DNA from: Heliocidaris erythrogramma
Lineage: Eukaryota > Echinodermata > Echinoidea > Camarodonta > Echinometridae
NCBI GenBank assembly: GCA_025617745.1
Contig: CM046856.1
Location: 39,802,888 to 39,866,887 of the forward strand
Length of the DNA: 64,000 nucleotides
Direction: 5' to 3'
The notes under the pieces are model-generated. The model was not told where the DNA came from. It saw only the letters and a program-made list of their open reading frames with translations, and searched no databases. The position numbers were made by a program, and so were the translations under genes. Of this stretch, positions 58,301 through 64,000 are shown piece by piece (within the stretch, counting starts at the first letter, position 1; every line of letters begins with the position of its first letter).

Positions 58301-59320
58301 CTTGTGGTGCAAGATTTCACGCTCTGCTACCATCGTGTTGGACAGACTATTTCAACCACTTTAAAACTTTGAATTTCTAAAACGAACCTGAAGGTAATAC
58401 GATACTTCACGTATTGCGGGTGCATATTGCCTTCCTTCCATTGTTTTGATGGGCTTGGTGATATCATCCAACTTTTCTTGTAGTGTATTAGTCTCTGCGA
58501 CAAGTTCATTGACGAAGGGAGATTCATTCACGGTGACACTTTGTTGGACATTTTTACACGAAGATCTACGATGAGTGTGACGACAGGCACGAGAAATTCT
58601 TGCCCATCTGTTCCTTTCCCGCCTACGTCTGTTATCATTAAGTTTCTTCAAGTGTTCGTATTTTCTGTTCACTCTCTGGTATTTTTCCCTCCATCGAGTA
58701 CGACTTGCTTTCAACCTCCTAATTTTTCGCAAGACGTGCTTTCGCTCCGCAAAGCACCCTATGACATCATAGATCCTGTTCAGTTTACTCTTCAGTTTCT
58801 CATTCCTTTCTTGTAGCTTCTTCTTCTCTTGTAGTCTTTTAGCCGTCATGTCCTTGATGTTTCCTTCGAGTGTGCTTATTTTTTCTTTGAACATTGTTTC
58901 CATTTGGGCAAGTTTTTCCCGATGTCGTTGTTGGGTATTGTCGTTCACCTCCAACAAATTTAAACATGATTTGCATGTGGATGTTTCGGAGGTATTGCGC
59001 TTTTGATCAAGCTTAACAGGCATCACAAATGCCTCGTCCATGAAAGATTGCAGCTGCGCTTTTACGCCATCACGATTAATGGACTTTTTGAAATATAGGA
59101 TTTTCTTCTTTACAGCAGAGATCCTGCTTTTCATTGATGCCTCTGGAACAGAGAGTAACTGTGCCAGCTCCTTCCACCTTGAACTTGACAGTTCCGTTAT
59201 GATTCCATTTGTAAGGGCATCATTTTCCGCCATGGTCTTTAGATGTTCCGCAGACTGACCAACGGCAGCGGACGTTTCGCCAAACTCTGTCATTTTACCT
59301 GATGAATGGAGATGGCACAT
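55311..59320 (-). CDS. Coiled-coil, transposase-like protein with C-terminal Tudor-like segment; three exons, frameshifted
   Basis: Exon 1 (59,320-58,388) has a SANT-like patch SSRWKELAQLL, a CKSC pair, a long coiled coil and a very basic Arg-rich stretch. It ends SYYLQ at donor CAG|GTTCGT. Exon 2 (57,270-57,000) follows acceptor TTGCAG in phase 0 and includes STSTQRRLGAEMK and LKYDGTTKGN. Exon 3 (56,999-55,311) includes MGMKQQPGG, DRCVTNAAV, CGMHPLDSIA, SGERNFAILDSRL and a charged helix. It closes with WYSGRVVAIDNDELNIVYDG, a Tudor/SH3-like barrel pattern. The Asp in KYDGT, the Asp in DRCVTN and the Glu in SGERNF are plausible DDE residues. Two 1-nt frameshifts, near 57,193 and 57,003, interrupt an otherwise open frame of about 960 residues. 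It may be a young pseudogene, a sequencing error, or a live multicopy element gene. The start could be either of two ATGs at 59,320 and 59,293, or upstream. Confidence 0.6.
57727..57899. mobile_element. hAT-like MITE in intron 1, 173 bp
   Basis: The ends CAGTGGCGGATCAAGG and CCTGAATCTGCCATTG are inverted with a few mismatches. CAGATA is repeated at 57,721-57,726 and 57,900-57,905, extendable to TGCAGATA if the right end is placed two bases earlier. It lies inside the intron of the transposase-like gene. Confidence 0.75.
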
Positions 59321-61556
59321 TTCATCGTAACAATTATACTCTTTAATTAATATTGGTTATTTTAACTATCGTAAATGAAAAGTAAATGGAAAATATAAAA
59401 ATAAAGTACGGAAGACAAAAATAAAAGTAACTAATAATAAATATGACAGAAAGACACTGTAATCTGATTCACAATTCACTCCAGCCCATTCCACACACAC
59501 ACCCCCACTCTCCTAAAATAAAAATGATTCTCACTTCAGCCACATACATATTAAATGCAATAAGGCATCTTCAATTCCTTCATTAATATGCACAATACAA
59601 AGACATACACGTATGAGGCCCTCCTTTTGGACAACCTCAAAAATAAACACAAACAAAAGAGTATCTTATTGGTTCTTTCTTGATTATTTTTTTTTATCAG
59701 CAATGGGCGGGCGTCATCAATAATTCCTAGCTGGATTTCTGCTAGGACTACTGTAGTGTAGCTCCTGATCTTCCACTCCAAAGACATATCTCGGTGGATC
59801 ATCATGATGGGAACTCACGATGTTTTGGAGTTCAACCTGGTGGTGGTGGTTTCATGATGGCATGTACCAGACGAGATCATGTCTGGCAGAAAGAGTCAGA
59901 AATTACAAAAAAATATATTTATCAAAATATGAAAAAGGCATTTCAATAATTATGTCTTCATACGTGTCATTAAATTTAAAAGCCATTATCATTTTTTTTT
60001 GGGGGGGGGGGCATGACAATTAAGTAAAAAAAGAAAAAATTAAGAGAAGTGACAGATTTGGAGAACTTTTTGTTCAATTTTTTGAAATTTCCAGTAAAGA
60101 AATGTGAGTTTAAAAATGTCAGGGGAGGGAATTCTTACCTGCCCACCCCCCCCCCCCCCCTTAAGGCGTGTTTCATGAACCATGCCCATGGCCATGCATG
60201 AATCATGAAAATGTTTTATCTCCCTTTGTAATTCAAGCAATCACTTTTCATTTCATTTAGGAGGATTCACAAAAAAGACCACCAAAATGATAAAAGAAAA
60301 AATATAAATACAGTACACAAAGAAAAATAAACAAGTAATAAATTATATAAATCAAAATTATTAATAGACATGGCAGTCTAAATAATAGGACATTGAAATA
60401 AAAATGTATATAAAATTAGTAACTGTTACATGTATCATCATATGAGATAAATTTTAAAATCTTATATTTGCGTTATATATGACAATTGATTACTGTTCCC
60501 TTGGCCTTGCCTGCCCCCATATTTAAAATCTGGATTACTTAATCACCCCCCCCCCTCCCCCATTCCCAACCCTGCCATACTTTAGTTTAAATAATAAATG
60601 TAAATTTACATTCCAAGAAAATTATATATTCCTTGAAAAATGTTTTTTGTCACCATGAATGTATTTAAACAAAAATCTAAGTGATATAGGATTCAAGAAG
60701 AGGCAGTGACAGAGACTGAGTAAGTGACAGTCAATTGCCATTACTATAATCTATATTGTCACCCTTTCAAAACTCATTCATCAATTTCATGAAGGCCCCT
60801 ATAATTTTTCATTTAAAGAAATTTATGAAACATTCCTGCATTTATGCTATTATTCTGATTTTTGGTGCTTCATTTCAGTTCCCAATAAAAAATAATTCAA
60901 AGAAAACAAATAATATTTCACACTTGGGATTCAAAACTAAAGTGAATAACTTAATTATTTAATAAGTGAAAGTTGAGTTGAACTTCAGTAGTGACTAGTG
61001 TGTCGCACGCACGCACGTACGTGAACTTGACCGCGCGCGCGAAAAAAATTGCTTAAAACTCATCCAAATTCGAAAGGCGGGTGCCTAGCAAGCCCGTTTC
61101 TGCAGGTTCCCACTGCCTCTGCGATGCCTCTCGCTGCAATTTTGCAATCGCACACAGATTGAACACCAACTCAAGTTTCAACAAGTACGAAAAATTTGAT
61201 TCTTATTAATCCCCGAACAACTAGAATAACACGAGAATGAGGTAAGAATGAGTAAAAGTTCACCAAATTTTCCACTTACCGACATTTCGACCTTAAAAGA
61301 CTAGGAGATGGAGATCAGAATCTAGGACCGATCATATACGTAAAGATAGAAAAAATTCCGACGAATACAATGACGTAATTCTCTAACTATAGGGGTACAC
61401 TCACATAGGGGAAAACCTCGTATTCATCCGCCCTGCCACAGGCTTTACAGTGGCGATATCGCGATGCTATGCATTGTGAAGCGGACCGAAGTACACGTAA
61501 TCATTTTGTGCACTTCCGCGCTAGCGCCATCTAGCGCCCAAGGCCGTGCCTATGTA
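59321..61556. other. No gene recognised; possible upstream region of the transposase-like gene
   Basis: AT-rich with isolated G/C runs (60,000-60,011; 60,146-60,160). A CpG-rich stretch at 61,000-61,180 (CGCACGCACGTACGTG, CCGCGCGCGCG) and another near 61,440-61,550 might be promoters on the minus strand, but this is only position and composition. Confidence 0.35.
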
Positions 61557-62202
61557 TGGTGGTGTGACCATATTTCGCGCATGACCTAAGTTCGCGCACA
61601 GGGCAATATCTAAAAAACTACAAAAGATTTCGAAAATCTGATAGCGCTATTAGATAGAGGAAGCTAAAATTACATATGGACTATATTTTCTTTTAAGTTG
61701 GGTGAGAAATTATGAAGATATTGACAAAATATCGGCAATTTTGCTACATTTTGCGTCAGTTTCCGAAAAATATGAAGTTACCGACAACGGTCCAAAAATC
61801 CTCATTTTGATAGAAGATGTCATCAATGTTGTAGGTAAAACGTGATACCAAATGATTGTATGATATTTTGTCTTGCAAATGATGCAATTATCTTCCCTTT
61901 GCTGGACCGCTACGTTGGATAACTTAGATGTTAATTTACGTGCGCGAACTTAGGTCTCGTGGTTTTTATGCCCTTTTTTTTTTTCAGTGTGTTGCGATCC
62001 GACACTGGGTTTTGAGATCGCGATATTTCCGAAATTCTTCATCGATTAATGTTCTTGTTGAATCAAGTTTTAGTCCAGAATTTTGCTTTCCGTTTGGTAT
62101 AAAACTTTATAAATAAATTATTGTAGAATATGAGAAATCAAGTATCGAATATCACATTTCTAATAAAAATTTGAATGTGCGCGAAATATGGTCACCCCAT
62201 CA
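61557..62202. mobile_element. TA-target MITE (Tc1/mariner-like), copy 2
   Basis: The ends TGGTGGTGTGACCATATTTC and the complement of TGATGGGGTGACCATATTTC are flanked by TA at 61,555-61,556 and 62,203-62,204. It shares terminal sequence with 8980-9782 but is shorter (646 bp) and has no transposase. Both copies carry the GCGCGAA word next to the terminal repeat. It lies directly against the LINE endonuclease fragment. Confidence 0.8.
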
Positions 62203-62204
62203 TA

Positions 62205-62597
62205 CAGAAGGGGCCGAATATCAAGGTCGTTGAAGTCGCCAACTAACGAGATTCCAGCATCTGGGTAGGTCATCAATAGATTATCTATTGTAGGCCTAGA
62301 GGTGTAATGATCCAAATATTCGTCAGCGTTTGGGTTTCTGGGTGGATAGTAAGTGACACAGACAATCATGCATGATATTTGACGTGGTAAACGCGACGGT
62401 CGAAGCATAACCCACAAGGCCTCGACGTTATCTGGAACATCAACTTGTAGAATTCGTGGATTAAATTTGTGCTTCGCATAGAGGGCATCCCCTCCTCCCT
62501 GTCTTCCTATCCTTGGTCTGGAACACTCATAGGTACACGCCATTGCCGACTGTGTAGTAACGCAGCCAACACACATCCCATACCTAAACTGCATCAC
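62205..62597 (-). pseudogene. LINE endonuclease fragment
   Basis: The minus-strand frame includes RIGRQGGGDALYAKHKFNPR, VEALWVMLRPSRLPR, a CVTYYPPRNPN loop and LVGDFNDLDIRPLL. These are the landmarks of the apurinic-type endonuclease of Jockey/CR1-group ORF2, with the GDFN catalytic Asp and Asn kept. The domain stops at 62,205 where the TA MITE begins, and nothing LINE-like is found beyond it, so more was lost than the MITE alone explains. Different copy from the RT at 40,844. Confidence 0.82.
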
Positions 62598-62859
62598 TGT
62601 GCATTTTTGGCTATATTTAATTGAATATAATATATTACAGTTTACTTATATCCAAAGAATTATATTGAATAATAAATGATTAAAACTTACCAGGTTGTTT
62701 TGTGACCTTTGAAGAGGGTTTCCTGAAATTTTGGGTCCTTTTTGTCGATAACTGCTATCGAGACTGTCCCGTCAGCATCCAGTTTGTATTTTTCACGATT
62801 ATGATGAAGGGAGCCCTCAGCGCTCGTAGTAGTACCGGCGCGATGGGTTCGTCGATCTC
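62598..62859. other. No gene recognised
   Basis: AT-rich DNA leading to a GC-richer patch (GTAGTACCGGCGCGATGG). A short open frame at 62,702-62,887 ends inside the palindrome. Confidence 0.35.
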
Positions 62860-62997
62860 CTACGAAGACCTGAAAGGGCCAAACTGACGACGTAAAAAAA
62901 TTAAAAATATTACGTACGTACGTAGTAATTATTACGTACGTACGTAATATTTTTAATTTTTTTACGTCGTCAGTTTGGCCCTTTCAGGTCTTCGTAG
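62860..62997. repeat. Perfect 138-bp palindrome
   Basis: Arms 62,860-62,924 and 62,933-62,997 (65 nt each) are exact complements around GTAATTAT. The arm reads from CTACGAAGACCTGAAAGGGC through a T/A-rich part to ACGTACGTACGTA. The perfection points to a very recent origin, for example a small foldback element. Flanks give no clear duplication. Confidence 0.9.
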
Positions 62998-63734
62998 AAT
63001 AGCTTGTGTGCGTAACATTCTGCGTACGTATCAACGGTGCGTAACCATGTAGAGCGGCCTCACTAGTGCGCAACATATTGAGAGCAATCGTGATCCGTAT
63101 GCAGGTGTGGGTAACAAGTTCCAAAAAGAGAGCTGTAAATGTAAGTTTTTATAACTTTCTACATTTTGTATCTTAACGAACTGATAACTTAAACTCTAAA
63201 GAATGATACTTAAGTATTAGTTTGCCCACAAAAACATCCATTTGAAACAAAATTACATCTGTATCCCCAATACCCAGTATACACACATGTATATGATTCT
63301 AATGGTCAATATGACCATTGCTTGCTGATGTGGTCTGGAAAACATTGTGTAACCTTGTATGGACAATATTTCAAGTGGTGCATCTTGGGTTATCCAGGTT
63401 TCAGTAATTGCGAGAACATCACTGTCCGTCCGTCCGTCCGTCCGTCACAAACGTTATGACATATTTTTCTTCTCTGACTACACTGATTTTCTACATGTAA
63501 AAGTAAGAGTTACCTCAAAGGTTTATGCATGAAGTTTCACAAACTAAGAAGTAAAGTACATGTGAGAAAAATATTATTTCCCTATATTCCTATTCATTTA
63601 TCAATAAGTCTCTCGATCAATTTATCTATCTTTATATTATCCCGTCTATTCAGGTTTCTTCTGTGTAAATGTACAGTTCATCGTAAACTGTCATTTTTTT
63701 TTTTTATTCTCAATTTTTCTTACTTTTTGTCTCG
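62998..63734. other. No gene recognised
   Basis: Mixed DNA with a (CCGT)n run at 63,424-63,446 followed by CACAAACGTTATGAC, a phrase repeated at the start of the tandem repeat at 63,784. Confidence 0.4.
63424..63446. repeat. (CCGT)n microsatellite
   Basis: About five and a half CCGT units; the same tetramer forms the runs at 44,138 and 51,830. Confidence 0.85.
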
Positions 63735-64000
63735 CCCACCTGAGGTGAAGGCGAGACTAAGGGATCCAAATGGCATCCGTCTGTCACAAACGTTATGACA
63801 GAACTTTCCAACCGTCACTCACTTTTCAACCAAACTTGGGTTGTAGATGCACTGAGGGGAATTGCATGTTATGGTGCCGTTGTAGGTCACATGATAAGGT
63901 CAAAGGTCATTTCAGGTCAAACGTTAAAGTTTACCTGCAAGACTCTCTTATGACAGATAACTTGCAACCGTCACTCACTTTTCAACCAAACTTGGGTTGT
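63735..64000. repeat. Tandem repeat of about 156 bp, cut by the window end
   Basis: ACCGTCACTCACTTTTCAAC recurs at 63,811 and 63,967, 156 bp apart, with GATAAGGTCAAAGGTCATTT between. A different sequence from the 36,680 array but similar in length and in the GTCAAAGGTCA phrase. Confidence 0.7.

Overview
The window is eukaryotic genomic DNA packed with transposable elements. There are no bacterial-type operons. Spliceosomal GT-AG introns, tRNA-derived SINEs, non-LTR and Ty3/gypsy retrotransposons, a Helitron, hAT elements and many MITEs are visible. The style (frequent TACATGTA words, very long poly-G/poly-C tracts, gypsy and CR1/Jockey-like LINEs, repeats with GTCAAAGGTCA-type units) suggests a marine invertebrate. 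A deuterostome such as a sea urchin is my best guess, from general familiarity only. I recognise no ordinary host gene; every long coding region resembles a transposase, a retrotransposon protein or a transposon-derived gene.

Region 1 (1-19,594) is a large composite palindrome. A left arm (about 205-2511) is repeated in inverted orientation at 16,143-18,050. Between the arms lie two copies of a roughly 6-7.5 kb non-coding element, U1 (2512-10,051) and U2 (10,266-16,142). They share short terminal inverted repeats (GGTTCACTTC) but stand in direct orientation. They are separated by a 214-bp foldback. Comparing U1 with U2 gives exact empty sites for a Helitron, several MITEs and a solo LTR.

Region 2 (19,595-25,910) is a 5' fragment of an I/Jockey-type LINE (ORF1 plus the start of ORF2). 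It is fused to a decayed and rearranged Ty3/gypsy pol with protease, RT, RNase H and integrase. The protease segment occurs a second time inside the RT.

Region 3 (26,340-40,840) holds a CpG-rich block with an NRF1-type palindrome, a 750-bp GATAAACCTAG satellite, a LINE 3' end, a decayed DDE-transposase-like pseudogene with a dispersed GTCATGTCCGTTACG motif around it, a roughly 150-bp tandem repeat, and a gypsy-type integrase fragment adjoining a foldback element.

Region 4 (40,844-52,575) is a four-level nest whose junctions can be read directly. A LINE RT gene (minus strand) is split by a 9.7-kb foldback DNA element with an 8-bp target duplication (42,621-52,298). That element contains a Helitron (44,498-50,512), which contains a 4.3-kb hAT transposon (45,999-50,342). 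The hAT transposase is almost intact and has one in-frame stop.

Region 5 (52,576-64,000) contains a tRNA-derived SINE, hAT-like G-rich debris, a three-exon coiled-coil/transposase-like gene ending in a Tudor-like segment (55,311-59,320), a second TA-target MITE, a LINE endonuclease fragment, a perfect 138-bp palindrome, and the start of another tandem repeat that runs off the window.
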